Source: Harmonia axyridis (Eukaryota; Arthropoda; Insecta; Coleoptera; Coccinellidae). From it: DNA of 64,000 nt. The notes under the pieces were generated by a model. The model saw only the letters and a list, made by a program, of their open reading frames with translations. It was not told the DNA's origin and made no database searches. The DNA lies in assembly GCF_914767665.1 (NCBI RefSeq), contig NC_059504.1, positions 35,247,720-35,311,719 of the forward strand, written 5' to 3'. Numbering within the stretch: the first letter of the stretch is position 1; each line of letters starts with the position of its first letter. Shown in pieces: positions 34,860 through 45,924 of this stretch. The position numbers and the translations under genes are program-made.

Positions 34860-36600
34860 ATCATTTGTAGCTCTCGTGCGAATTTATATTTTCGAACAAT
34901 ATCACTAACCACTGCAGATGCATAAATAAATAGTTATATTGCTTATGGCTGTGAGCAAAAATGACCTCACTGACATCAATCTCAACATTATGAACTGAAA
35001 ATAGTAAAGTCACATTTTGCGAAAAACTATTGTACTGTCCTATTATCGAATGATTTTAGATTAGTATCGTTAATAATTTTTCTAATCTCATGGTGATTAT
35101 AATATTCCTCATCGAGATGAGGTATCGAATAATCGTAACATCAATATTCATTTTTTCGATATCAGACACTTATTTGCCTTGAGATCAAATCAATTCGGTG
35201 TACACAATTCACTAGACGTCTTGCAAAATACGCTTCCAACATCTGCCTTCTGGAATCAAATGGGTTCTTTCTACATTAAACGCAACATCAGTGTGTCTAA
35301 AAGTAATTCCCATCGAATTATGCAACTCTTTTATAAGCTATAATTAGCGAATGGAAGAAAATGTTCGGATATTTGATGAAACCTGATGAATCTTGATCGA
35401 ACCAACAAATCTGTCTTCAATTTGTCTCTTTTGTAATAATCTCCATTTCTTCAAGGAACACTCGAAGATTTCTCTCGGCCTTTGGCTACAAATCGTTAAA
35501 ATAAAATTAATTGGATGTAGAATCGTCTGTACTGCTTCCAGCTATGTATTTATCAGTATGTTCTTGTGATAGATTACTGGCTTTTCGTTGTAGTAGTCCA
35601 TCAGATAAATGCAGTAATACATGTGTTTTCCTTCCAAGTTCCCTTTCGATGTCTAATTAAAAGAGTGGAGGATTGTGTAACTCAAGTGTCTAGGGATTCA
35701 ATGTTCCAATTTAATTAATGATCGGTAGCGTCAATTAAAGAGGAACCTCTGATGCAGAGTTATGCAGTTGTTCTAGGGAATTGGAGATCGTAAAGAAAAT
35801 TAGTGTTGTTCTGTTTGGAATACCTAATTTCTTCTGGAGAAAATGATAAGATGCAGTTTATGAGGTTGCTCCTATACAATCGATGGTCAGTTAATCGAAC
35901 GCCTAAAATAAGAATCAGGCTTTTGCAAATATTATTTTTGACGACAATACTTATTTACTCTCTTTAATGACGTTTAACTTGCTGAAATTTTGAATGTTCA
36001 TATCTCGTGATATTACGAACTCAAAACAAAAACAAAATTGTTTTTTCCGTCGTTTGGACTTTCTAGCTAGAAATCCTAATTCATAATTTCATCATATGTA
36101 AATTTTTTTCTGTGAAAATTTTCAAAAACTCTTTTTGGATTATGATGAAAAATAGTATCTGATAAACTTCTCAGTGCAAAATTTGCCGAATTTGCTCGTT
36201 TAGTAAATAATTTATTGCCTACTTAATTTAATGGAACCAGTTTAACTCATAATATTTCAGGAAAAGATTATTGATTACAAATTAGGTTACAAAAACAGCT
36301 ACTTGTTTTTGAAGTAGGAATAAACTTCTAATGAAAACGTTTTTCTTGAAAATTCAAGGAAAACTACATGTGAAACCGAGCTTAGTGTTTGTTTGCTAAT
36401 AAACATATAACAAGGTGATGATAATAACGTTCAACCGAAAATTTTGTATGATTGTTTTTTTTATGGTAATGCACTCTTAGATTTAAATCGGGGTGAATAG
36501 GAGCAACTAAGACAAGATAATATAAACCAAACAGACATAGCAAAAAGATAAACATAAAAAAGTGTCAAAAAATTACGGCATCATTCTAAAACATTATTAC
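34860..36600. other. Unassigned DNA with one possible minus-strand terminal exon
   Basis: Most of this stretch shows nothing. At 35507-35652 (minus) a pyrimidine-rich tract plus TTTTAATTAG precedes a 48-codon open segment (IERELGRKTHVLLHL... to SSTDDSTSN, then TAA). It could be the last exon of a host gene, but there is no recognised family and no neighbouring exon to support it. Confidence 0.3.
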
Positions 36601-36607
36601 TTATATA

Positions 36608-38217
36608 CAGGGTGTTTCCTAAACATGCGGCAAAAATTCAGGGGGTTGTTCCTTGGACTATTTTAAGCATGTTTTGTCCTTGGATGATTTTTGAAAAACC
36701 TCTTTGTTTCGAAGATACAGGGCGAACAACATTTTTCATATTTTTAAAATTAATAATAGTTTAAATAAAAATGCGTACCGCACTGTGTTTACTAAGTAGG
36801 TACAATTTATTTTTAAATTTGTTTAACAACATTCCAATTACTAAAAACGGCCAGTTTTTTGACTAAAAATTGATAAGTGCAGATGGTAAAGGAATACAGA
36901 TTAAACACGGTTTTCATTTGAATTCGTTTTGTGATGTATTAGCAATTAACATTTTATCTTTGACTATTATGAATCGCTATACAAACACCGAGATGACTGA
37001 CTTGCATTTCATTTATGGACTTGCTGATGGAAATTCATTAAAAGCTAGGAGGTTGTACATTGAACGATTTCCTGGGCGTAATATTCCTGACAGAAAATTG
37101 TTTCAAAATATTCATCAACGTCTGCATGAAACAGGCGCATTGAAAAAAATGGGGGGACCAGGAAAACCAAACACAGTAAGAACGGTGGAACTGGAAGAGA
37201 ATGTGCTGGACATGATCGAAGAAGACCCTAGTACTTCTACTCGAAAAATTTCCAATACTTTGAATGTGAGTAATAAGACTGTTTGGAAAATTCTTAAAGA
37301 CAATTTGTTATACCCATACCATATGCAACGCGTTCAGGCACTTATTCCTACTGATTTTCCCCCACGTATTGCATTTTGTCAATGGCTTTTAACCACATTA
37401 GTTCAAATTCCTCAATTACTGACGCTGATTCTTTTTACCGATGAAGCGAATTTCTCAAGAAATGCAATAAGAAATTTTCATAACAACCATGTATGGGCCG
37501 ACGAAAATCCACATGAGGTAATTGAAGATCGTTTTCAACATCAGTTCTCATTGAATGTTTGGGTTGGTATTGTGGGTGACTGCCTAATAGGGCCGATATT
37601 TTTACCAGAAAGACTTACCGGGGACGTGTATCGCAACTTTTTAGAACAAACGTTACCTCTGTTTTTGGAGGATGTACCATTGGCAATAAGACATGCAATG
37701 TGGTTTATGCATGATGGTGCACCAGCGCATTTTAGTTTGGTTGCTCGTGAGTTTTTAACATTAACATACGGAGATCGCTGGATTGGAAGAGGTGGACCTC
37801 ATTTATGGCCTGCTCGTTCCCCGGACTTAAACCCCTTAGATTATTTCCTATGGGGCCATCTAAAATCATTAGTTTATACCACTCCAGTAGAAAATGTGGA
37901 AGACTTGCGAAATCGGATCATTGCTGGGTGTAACTTAATAAGAAATGATCCTGGTGTTTTTGAAAGGGTTCGGCAGTCAATGAGGAGAAGATTGGATGCT
38001 TGTTTGCTGGCTAGAGGTGGTCATTTTCAACAGTTTTTGTAGGTTGAGTTGAATTTTCATGTAATTTTTCATAATAAAATGTTATTATCTGAAATTTTGT
38101 TTCCCCTATATCTTCGAAACAAATAGGTTTTTCAAAATCATCAAAGGACAAAATATTCTTAGAATAGTCCAAGAAACAACCCCCTGAATTTTTGCCGCAT
38201 ATTTAGGAAACACCCTG
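36608..38217 (+). mobile_element. DD41D (VISITOR-like) Tc1/mariner transposon, apparently complete
   Basis: The element begins CAGGGTGTTTCCTAAACATG and ends with the inverse (TATTTAGGAAACACCCTG). It is flanked by TA on both sides. The terminal inverted repeats run for about 115 bp (to GTTTCGAAGATACAGGG) with about ten mismatches. It contains one uninterrupted transposase gene. Element length is 1610 bp. The long matching termini, intact gene and TA duplication indicate a young insertion that may encode an active enzyme. Confidence 0.9.
36969..38042 (+). CDS. DD41D transposase of the Tc1/mariner superfamily
   Basis: The enzyme would excise and reinsert the surrounding element at TA sites in the nucleus. 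The start at 36969 (MNRYTNTEMTDLHFIYGL) gives 357 residues and begins directly with the first helix-turn-helix. An in-frame ATG at 36870 would add 33 residues unlike the family. Residues about 10-60 and 75-115 form the paired helix-turn-helix DNA-binding region (KISNTLNVSNKTVWKIL is the second). The catalytic aspartates are D158 (LFTDEANF), D249 (MHDGAPAHF) and D291 (SPDLNPLDYFLWG). There are 41 residues between the last two, hence DD41D, the group called VISITOR in the literature. The C-terminus is LLARGGHFQQFL. There is no stop or frameshift. Activity is inferred, not shown. Confidence 0.9.
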   Translation: MNRYTNTEMTDLHFIYGLADGNSLKARRLYIERFPGRNIPDRKLFQNIHQRLHETGALKKMGGPGKPNTVRTVELEENVLDMIEEDPSTSTRKISNTLNVSNKTVWKILKDNLLYPYHMQRVQALIPTDFPPRIAFCQWLLTTLVQIPQLLTLILFTDEANFSRNAIRNFHNNHVWADENPHEVIEDRFQHQFSLNVWVGIVGDCLIGPIFLPERLTGDVYRNFLEQTLPLFLEDVPLAIRHAMWFMHDGAPAHFSLVAREFLTLTYGDRWIGRGGPHLWPARSPDLNPLDYFLWGHLKSLVYTTPVENVEDLRNRIIAGCNLIRNDPGVFERVRQSMRRRLDACLLARGGHFQQFL

Positions 38218-38255
38218 TATATCTAAATAGGATTTTTCGTCTAATATGGACATAG

Positions 38256-38660
38256 GCGTACAACTTTGCTTCCACCGTTTTTTTCTTGAAATTCGAAGCT
38301 TTATTGTAAAAAATCTAGTTATACATTTATGACCCAAGAATTTTCCATCGCTGGCTACTACGTTTTCCCATATTTCAGGCAGCGTACGAATTCCGCTTTG
38401 AAAAAATTGGTCATCCTTTGAAACGATCCACGAATCGATCCAATTTCTTACTTCTTCATAAGACCTGCTGGTCAGCCAGGACGTGTGCCATTGATCTAAA
38501 CAAGTGATAGTCCGAGGGTGCCACGTCTGGAGAATACGGTGGGTGGGGTGGGACTTACCATTTCAACGTTGCCAGTTATGTCTTGACCACTTTCGCAACA
38601 TGGGGTCGAGCATTGTCCTGCTCTAAAATCACTTTGTATAAATTATTATATATAACAACT
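38256..38660 (-). mobile_element. mariner relic, 3' end, minus strand
   Basis: GGCGTACAACTTTGCTTCCA at about 38257 is the mariner terminus of this window. Inward follow the 3' untranslated region (TTTATTGTAAAAAATCTAGT), the IDSWIVSKDDQFF-type C-terminal region and the catalytic QDNARPHVAKVVK segment (about 38577-38620). The 5' part is missing; the coding sequence ends in the 66-bp duplication described next. Confidence 0.75.
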
Positions 38661-38753
38661 TTTTTACCGCCTCTAATGATAAAAAAGTCTAAAATCACTT
38701 TGTATGAATTATTATATATAACAACTTTTTTACCGCCTCTAATGATAAAAAAG
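38622..38753. repeat. 66-bp exact-length tandem duplication
   Basis: TCTAAAATCACTTTGTAT starts at 38622 and again at 38688; the units differ at about one position. Because 66 is divisible by three, the duplication keeps the frame of the adjoining mariner relic. Its content (ATTATATATAACAACTTTTT) is not mariner sequence. Confidence 0.85.
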
Positions 38754-38759
38754 ATATAT

Positions 38760-39680
38760 ATTGTCAAATTGGAAAATTTATCCTATTCACTCAAATTACC
38801 TATACCTCAATGAATCTATATTTTGATATAATTAATTTGACATTTCTGAATTGCATCTTTCCTACATTAAAATACCATACACCTTAAATTTTAGAAGTGA
38901 CGAAAAGTTTCCAATATTAGTTGTAACATTATATGTGACCCCGTCCATATGGTTACCAAGAAATTAGACACCTGGCAATAACCAATATAGAAATTCGGCT
39001 AATGAAGACGGTTCGTTGAATTTGAATGAACCGAAAATCACGAAATATTCAAAATATCGGCATGTTAAATGCTCAAACGAAGACCGGTAGATATTATATT
39101 TTGATTGATACATCAATCAAATCTGATGAATATTCAAGCAGTGTCTATTCCATTGATATTTTCTCGAAAAAAGATCTGGAACCATTAAATTTGCATCTAC
39201 AATATTAGCCAGTTAATGGTTTGAATTTTATAGACTAGATGTATCTATTGGAACTCTGCTATTGAAATCCGTTAATCTTCAATTCAAACCTTTAAAAAAA
39301 CGTATTCCAAAGTATAAGATTGATTCGATCTTTAGTTTGTTTAGATTCGTTTCATATAAAATTTATTTGTTCAGATTCATTCTGATTATTGTTATTATCT
39401 CATGCGGATAGGAAATCAATTTAGTAGTTAGGTAATTGTGGTCTCTATGTGTATCATCATCACTGTAGGTTGGAACAATAATATTGAAAACATAATGATA
39501 AACTTCTAATGACAAGAATCAAAATTTTTCAGATTGATATGTCGAATCATAAGTTATTTTTTGGCCGTGGGTTCTCAGGCAATTTTGAAGGTTTGCCATG
39601 TATCAAAGGATCACTAATGGAATCTTCAGTATGTCACTCAGGGTTCTATGCCATATGCATAACACATTACAAGAAACAAA
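38760..39680. other. Unassigned AT-rich DNA
   Basis: Open frames of about 60 codons at 39026 and 39509 show no motif and are not called. Confidence 0.4.
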
Positions 39681-39685
39681 ATGTC

Positions 39686-40262
39686 CTATAAACATGGGCC
39701 CGCAAATGCTTTGTTTTCGAGATACAGGGTGTTTCTTGTACTTTTTCTCATGATTATACCAGTTTATCGAATTTTTATCAATCTTCGCTACAGATTGGGT
39801 AAATAAGTCAAAAACTTATACTCAATTTATCACAGCTCAATTACTTGATCTTCCTAATAATTTGGATTTTCCCGAGGATTACTAGAGAATTTTTCGAAAT
39901 CTTCTTCTCGAAATCGGTAGCAGATATATACGACTAAGCCACAGGATACCAAAAAGTGTAGTGCTGGACCAAAGTTCCTTAACACAATTTTCTAAACTAC
40001 CAGTGGTCTATCAGAAAAAAGTTCTTGAGGAAAGAAAGAGGCACTGTTCAAAAAAAAAATGTTGACCCTGTAGATTCGCAATGAAAATTAGCATATCACA
40101 TAATGAAAATTTCAAATTAAAATATCTATGCCAAATTTGAGTTGAATACTTTGTACAAGAAGAGTGCTATGAGAAAAAAAACTTGAAAAAATGATCATGT
40201 TATGTGTATCTCGAACACAAAGCTTTAACGTCCCCATGCTTATGGAACGTTGTTTCCCTAAA
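39686..40262. repeat. Foldback repeat, uninterrupted copy
   Basis: CATGGGCCCGCAAATGCTTT plus TTCGAGATAC at the left faces the inverse at the right (GTATCTCGAACACAAAGC, then CCCCATG). The interior matches the outer parts of 28600-30298, which serves as the empty-site reference for the element nested there. No gene. Confidence 0.6.
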
Positions 40263-40314
40263 ATGATTCGAGGAATCTGAAATTTCCTTTCGTAGCTATA
40301 ATAAAGGAACATTT

Positions 40315-40570
40315 TGTTGATCAATATTTTAACTTGTCTTTCTCGAGCCAAATTACGTAGGTGCTTCCACTCTCTATAAATTGCGGTGTTTCGTCCCGAG
40401 ATCGCAGTTGGGCAACCCAGCGATCTCTGCCCAAGACACCGTCCCTTTCCATTCTGGAGGGGTGACTCTGCCCTAATGCGGTGAGTCTTATGAACCCACC
40501 AGTGCCGCGCTAGAGTGTGTCGCGAAGCCAGTAACGTCACCTCTTGGGCATGTAGAGTCATTACAATATT
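40315..40570. other. GC-rich unclassified segment
   Basis: About 250 bp are much more GC-rich than the surroundings (for example CGCGACACACTCTAGCGCGG on the minus strand). The minus-strand frame is open for about 70 codons here, but I see no motif. It may be a SINE or a fragment of a retroelement. Confidence 0.35.
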
Positions 40571-40579
40571 ATCGTCCAC

Positions 40580-42511
40580 ATAAAACAGTTTAAACGAATA
40601 TTTTCGTGAGAATTAGTTTTTCCGGAAAATGCTGAACGAATTTTTATTCCTAAGATATTCAATTTTGCTACTGTTGAACAGTTATACCATGTCTATATAA
40701 TATTTCCTGGAGGTAAAATCAATTCAAGAATCACCATGCAACAATCGGATCAAATATAATTCCGATAATCATAATTTCCTGGTCTAATAAAACATAAAAT
40801 TCATTGGATAGTAGTATACATGCAATTTCGTACCAACGTCAACACGGTTGAGCCTGAGATATTGAGCATTTTTTCCGATATTCTTTTTGAATATTCATTG
40901 TTCGTGGTAACACAAAAAACATGAAATTCTGCAAAAGTTTTTAACTGTTAGTTTTCATAAAATTTATCAATCAACGAACTTGACCGTTGCATTTGAAACA
41001 CGAACCTATTTCGAAAATTTAAAGCTTCTAAGATATTCCTTTTGAAAGTTATCGTTTTTACGAACCGACATAAAATTAGAACGGAATTGATCTGACTCGC
41101 CATTTACCTTCAATTCATATTTGACTCGAGCGTATCATATGAGCCATCCTGTATATATCATCTGAAGATAATTGTTAGCGTATCAAGTACCTCAATTCTG
41201 AATGAGAAAACATTCTCTAAAGAAAATCTGGTGAAATTAATTCAAAAATTTGCATGCAACAAGTGAAGATAACTTGTAGGATGTAACTCCGGTCAAATAA
41301 TTACGATAAAGTCATAATTTCTTAGTCTAAGTGCTTCGATCCTGCATAAAAACTAAAATTTATTACATAGGTACTATACTTGTACTCCGCTAATGGAGGA
41401 ATACTAATGAGACAAAAAGCTAATGTAACGAAAGTAGTTCCTGGTAGTCTTCACCAAAGACCAACTCACGAAATTGGTAACACACGTGAGAGCTTCTTAT
41501 TGATATTAAATTATGCTTGCATTATACATAAAGCAACATCGAACAGTCTGTCCCTATCGAACAATAAGATGTTAAATTCAGGATCAACTACCTAACGTAC
41601 CTCCAGTATTCGACTAGTAGAACCGTTTACATGTCACGTGTAGGTAGGTGTATAAACATTTCCTTGTGCAAATTCCTGCCACACACGGAGTACTATTGTT
41701 AGATAATGATTTTTAAACGAGAAAACACGGGAATTCGATGCTAATCACCGGAGAACAACTTCTTATATGGCGAAGAATGAAAAGATTACTCGAAATCTCG
41801 GAAAAATTATATGGTGTGAACACGAAGATGAAATTCTGGTTACGTAATGATGTTGCTGGTTTATGTTGGTTTTTTCACTAACTGCTGTCATTAGGTCATC
41901 GTCTTAACTTCGATTATTCATGTTATTCATAATTTTTTATCAAGCCAGAATATTGGAATACGTTTTAGTATAGTGCGTATATCTTAAGTCACTTGGAGGT
42001 AGCAAAAAATTTCCAAAAATTTTTTCGGGGCCAGGGCATTTATTTCCTAACATACTTTCGAATATTTTTACTCGGTTTGAGTTCGTTGTGTGACTGAATT
42101 CTCCTTTTTATTCGGATAAAGTATATTCAAAGTCACTTTTGAAGTATGCCTCAATATATCTATTATTATATAGAAGGGTTCTACAAGTTCTCAGAAATGT
42201 ATTGAATTTATTGTCTTACAAGTCCTTTGAATAAATTCCAATATGCTAGATCTAGATGATTGTCTATCGAAAAAGTCAATTTGGTCACTTTCATTGCTCA
42301 AAATAGTACACGTACAGCCGCAGCCGCGTCTTCCATATCCATATCATTAAGAGCTTAAGAAATTTTAATCAAACAACGACGAAGGATTCTCCAGTCATCG
42401 AGAGAATGAGAGAGGTTTCAAATGAATTTGACGATGACGTTCGGCATAGTATATTGAAAAAATTGACGAGAGTATTTAGCGATCAGATCCATCGATAATT
42501 CGTTGCTAGTA
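40580..42511. other. Unassigned DNA
   Basis: No coding segment is recognised. 42110-42230 weakly resembles 2025-2140, suggesting a decayed dispersed repeat. Confidence 0.4.
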
Positions 42512-42515
42512 GGTA

Positions 42516-42856
42516 TATAAGAATGTAATCAATTCTTATTTTTATAATCAAAGAAATAGACGATTTGATGTCTTGAATCTGTAGGATTTATTTTGTTTAG
42601 TTTAAAATATAACATAACATACAACATACAAAAAAGAAATAATATTATACAAAGTAATACAAGGAAATAAAATAAAAAGAAATAGCTTACTAACCTGTAC
42701 AAAATCAAAAACAATGCCACTTCTTCGGGATTCTAAAATAACTCACAAATACCACATGAACTAGTCTTAGGTTAGAATCTCAGACATAGAACGTAGATCA
42801 TAGAACATAGAAGTTATAAAGTTGTTTTCCCTAAAAATAACAGTCTTATTTTTACA
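42516..42856 (-). repeat. 3' long terminal repeat
   Basis: In element orientation it starts TGTAAAAATAAGACTG and ends GATTACATTCTTATA. It differs from the 5' repeat by short indels (the 5' copy duplicates ATAGATCATAGAAC and has an extra AAATGAAAATA) and a few substitutions. Confidence 0.85.
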
Positions 42857-42887
42857 TCCCCCCACACAAAGTATATTACATGTTACA

Positions 42888-43530
42888 TTACATGTTTGCG
42901 TTTTCACATGGGAGCAACTTAGTTACATGAAAATAATTATTGTCCTTTCTTTTATTTCCAATATTTATCTCATATATAGTGTTAGAAATTTTTTTCACTA
43001 TTGGAAAAGGTCCTATTCTTATTTCATCAAGTTTTTTTCTATTTAATTTTGATTTATTTTCAACGTAAACATAGTCTCCAATTTTAAAATCATAATGTTT
43101 CCTATTCTTGTCGATCAGTTTTTTATTGTATTCATGATAGCGTAAAGAATTTTTATATGCTATTTCCCTATCTTTTGGTAAATTTCTCTCTTCTATAAGT
43201 TCTTCTGGAGCAATAGGATCAGTTCTGCCACAAAGTAAATATTCTGGGCTATATCCCGTTGTAGAATGGTCTGTTCTATTGTATTCTTCAATACATTCAT
43301 CGGCTATTTTCGTCCATGCCCTAGTTTTCGTTTCGTTTTGTTTGCACCTTATTCTGTTCACTAATGTCTGATTCAGTCGTTCATTCAGACCATTAGAAGA
43401 AGGACAATCTACTGTTGTGAAAATCAATTGTATATTCAAACTTCTCATATGTTGTCTGAATTTTTCCGAATTTATTCCTGGGTATTGATCTGTTAATAGT
43501 GTTTTGATCGGTCGTTTATCTTGAATTTTA
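42888..43530 (-). pseudogene. Integrase second half of the Ty3/gypsy pol, out of frame
   Basis: The stretch continues integrase in the shifted frame. It includes TLLTDQYPG (second catalytic aspartate), SSNGLNERLNQTL (catalytic glutamate) and EEYNRTDHSTTGYSPEYLL. Then comes the C-terminal domain with KIGDYVYVENKSK, IGPFPIVKK and YEINIG (a GPY/F-type module). It ends about 30 bp before the 3' long terminal repeat. Only one indel separates it from the upstream pol frame, so the break is recent. All three catalytic acids remain encoded. Confidence 0.8.
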
Positions 43531-43534
43531 TTAA

Positions 43535-45919
43535 TTAATTTGATGAATCTTCGGTTGTTTGGTGTTTTGAAGTGCTCGCAAATGCATATCTATTAAAATG
43601 ATCGACTAGGAGATGAAGGTATCTTTTTGAAGAGCGGTTTCCAGCAAAACCTCCAATTGTGTCTAATGACATTATTTCAAATGGTTCCTGTGCTGGGCCC
43701 AGTTGAGAAAGGAGACCATACTTTTGACCTACTCTCGTTTTATTTTTACAACATATGTCACAAGATCCACAAACCTCTTTTGTCAGTGAATCCATGTTCT
43801 GAATGTAATAAAACTTCCTGATTTTATTATTTATCTTACTAGCACAAATATGGCCATAATGCTTGTGCACTTTTCTGATCAAATCTTTTCCAAAATCATT
43901 CGACAAAATTATTTTTTTGTTATTTTTGTACAATTTGTAATGTATCTCTTTCTCTACAACCGTTTTTCTCATACTATTTATCTTTAAGAGATTATTCTGT
44001 TGATCGTTTTTTATTTCATTTAATTCCACCAAATTAACTGTTCTTATACATTCGTCCATATTCTCCGTTTCTTCCAGAACTGGGTTTCTAGAAAGGCAAT
44101 CTGCTTCTACATTTCCTTTTCCTGGTTCATATCTAATCTCAAAATCGAATTGTGTTAGAAAATTCATCATGTCACCCAGCTCTTTATCTGGTCTTGTACG
44201 AAATTCTTTCCCTTCTAATGGCTTATGGTCAGTAACAAAAATAAATTTATGTCCCATTAGCCAATATTTCCAAAATTTAATTGCCTCTTTAATTGCCAGA
44301 CATTCTAGGAATATTGCTTTCTTGTTCTTTTGATATTTATTCAGTTTTTTAGAAAAATACGCTACGGGTTTCATTTCACCATTAATCTGTTTTTGTTTAA
44401 GAACAGCTCCTACTCCTTGAATACTGGCATCAGTATATATAGTAGTATAGGCACTTGGGTCGAAAATTGCAAGAATTGGCTCAGAACAAAGGATGTCCTT
44501 AACCTTATTGAAAGCTTCCTGACAGGCCAATGACCAATTGAATTTTACATCTTTTCTCAGTAAATTATGCAACGGTTCTAATAATCTAGCTGAATCTTTT
44601 ATATATTTGTGATAAAAATTAACTTTACCCAAAAATTGCCTTATCTTCTTCCGAGTATCTGGTGGAGAAAAATTCCTAATGGAAATTAAATTGTCATTTA
44701 TAGGTCGTACTGTACTGTTTCCTACAATATGTCCTAAATATTTGACTTCTTCTTCTGCAAAATTACACTTGATAAATTTAAGTCTGAATCCTTCATTACA
44801 TATTGCATTCAAGAGATTGTCCAAATGTTCTATATGTTCGTCAAATGTTGAAGAAAATATTAGAATATTATCTATATAATTTAGGCAGAATGAATTCAGG
44901 TTATATTTTCTGATACTATTATTCAATATACGTTGAAATATGGCCGGGGATGTTGTAAGTCCGAAAGGTAAACATTTCCATTGCCAGTGACCATTCTGTG
45001 TCACAAAAGCAGTCTTATATCTATCTTTGATGCGAATAGAAATCGACCAAAAGGCAGAATTTACATCTAATGTTGTAAAGAATTTTGCATTTCGGGTCTT
45101 GGCTAAGATTTCATCAATTAATGGGAAAGGCTGTGGTTCGGGAACAATTAATTTATTGAGTTCACGAAAATCGACACACAATCTGGTTTTAGACCCTTCA
45201 TCTCTCTTATATGCTAAAGTGACTGGTGATGCAAAAGGTGAGGAGGACTCCTCAATCAGATTCGCTTTCAACAATCTTCCTATTTGGAATTCTATCTCTT
45301 TTTGATCCTCCATTGAGCATCTGTACGGTTTTTTTGCTATAAATTTGTGTTCTAAAAGTTTTATATGTGCCTCATTATTTTGCACCTGACCAATATCAAA
45401 CTTGTGTTTTGCAAAAATATGGTCATATTTATTTATTAAAACTTCAATTTTACTTCTCTGATTTGTTTCCAAATGGTCTAATTTTGCTTCGAAAAGTTCT
45501 GTTGGTATCCCTTCATTGAAATTGATGGTGTAATCATTATTATTATTATTATTGAGATAATCGATCTTTCTCTCTTCATTCATATCTAATCTTTGATGAA
45601 TATTCAAATCAAAATCTTGTTTTAATTGAAAATTGGAAATAGAATCTAGTCCGAGTAGAATATCATACTCGAAATTTTTCTCATTAACCACAAAAAGTAC
45701 AACTTCTGTTTCGATATTATCGATTCTCATTTTTGTAATTATTTTTCCTGAAAAATTTGCCCTGCCACTGACTGTTTTGAATGTGTTTCTATTCTCTTGA
45801 ATATGTAGACATAACTTTTCTGCTACTTTGGAATTCAGAAGACTAACATTTGAGCCCGAATCATAAATTCCACATAATTCATTATTATTTATAAACACCT
45901 TCAATTTTATCAATGGCAA
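43535..45919 (-). CDS. pol: Pol of the Ty3/gypsy element, first part (PR-RT-RH-IN start)
   Basis: Numbering from codon 45919, which is a TTG just after the frameshift site, so there is probably no separate start. Protease has DSG at 20-22. Reverse transcriptase (about 200-400) has LDVNSAF with D285, LPFGLTTSP at 317-325 and YIDN at 348-351, where YIDD is expected. RNase H (about 490-610) has TDAS with D497, E539, D564 and D607. The integrase zinc finger is H686, H690, C717, C720, and the first catalytic aspartate is D753 (SLDTIGG). The frame stops at 43535 after a small indel near 43543; the rest of integrase continues in another frame. Reverse transcriptase is probably impaired by the YIDN change. 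Confidence 0.85.
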   Translation of the reverse strand: MPLIKLKVFINNNELCGIYDSGSNVSLLNSKVAEKLCLHIQENRNTFKTVSGRANFSGKIITKMRIDNIETEVVLFVVNEKNFEYDILLGLDSISNFQLKQDFDLNIHQRLDMNEERKIDYLNNNNNNDYTINFNEGIPTELFEAKLDHLETNQRSKIEVLINKYDHIFAKHKFDIGQVQNNEAHIKLLEHKFIAKKPYRCSMEDQKEIEFQIGRLLKANLIEESSSPFASPVTLAYKRDEGSKTRLCVDFRELNKLIVPEPQPFPLIDEILAKTRNAKFFTTLDVNSAFWSISIRIKDRYKTAFVTQNGHWQWKCLPFGLTTSPAIFQRILNNSIRKYNLNSFCLNYIDNILIFSSTFDEHIEHLDNLLNAICNEGFRLKFIKCNFAEEEVKYLGHIVGNSTVRPINDNLISIRNFSPPDTRKKIRQFLGKVNFYHKYIKDSARLLEPLHNLLRKDVKFNWSLACQEAFNKVKDILCSEPILAIFDPSAYTTIYTDASIQGVGAVLKQKQINGEMKPVAYFSKKLNKYQKNKKAIFLECLAIKEAIKFWKYWLMGHKFIFVTDHKPLEGKEFRTRPDKELGDMMNFLTQFDFEIRYEPGKGNVEADCLSRNPVLEETENMDECIRTVNLVELNEIKNDQQNNLLKINSMRKTVVEKEIHYKLYKNNKKIILSNDFGKDLIRKVHKHYGHICASKINNKIRKFYYIQNMDSLTKEVCGSCDICCKNKTRVGQKYGLLSQLGPAQEPFEIMSLDTIGGFAGNRSSKRYLHLLVDHFNRYAFASTSKHQTTEDSSN

Positions 45920-45924
45920 CAGTC

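Noticed and set aside
45027..45305. Plus-strand frames inside 43.6-46.8 kb
   Set aside because: They are antisense shadows of gypsy gag and pol.
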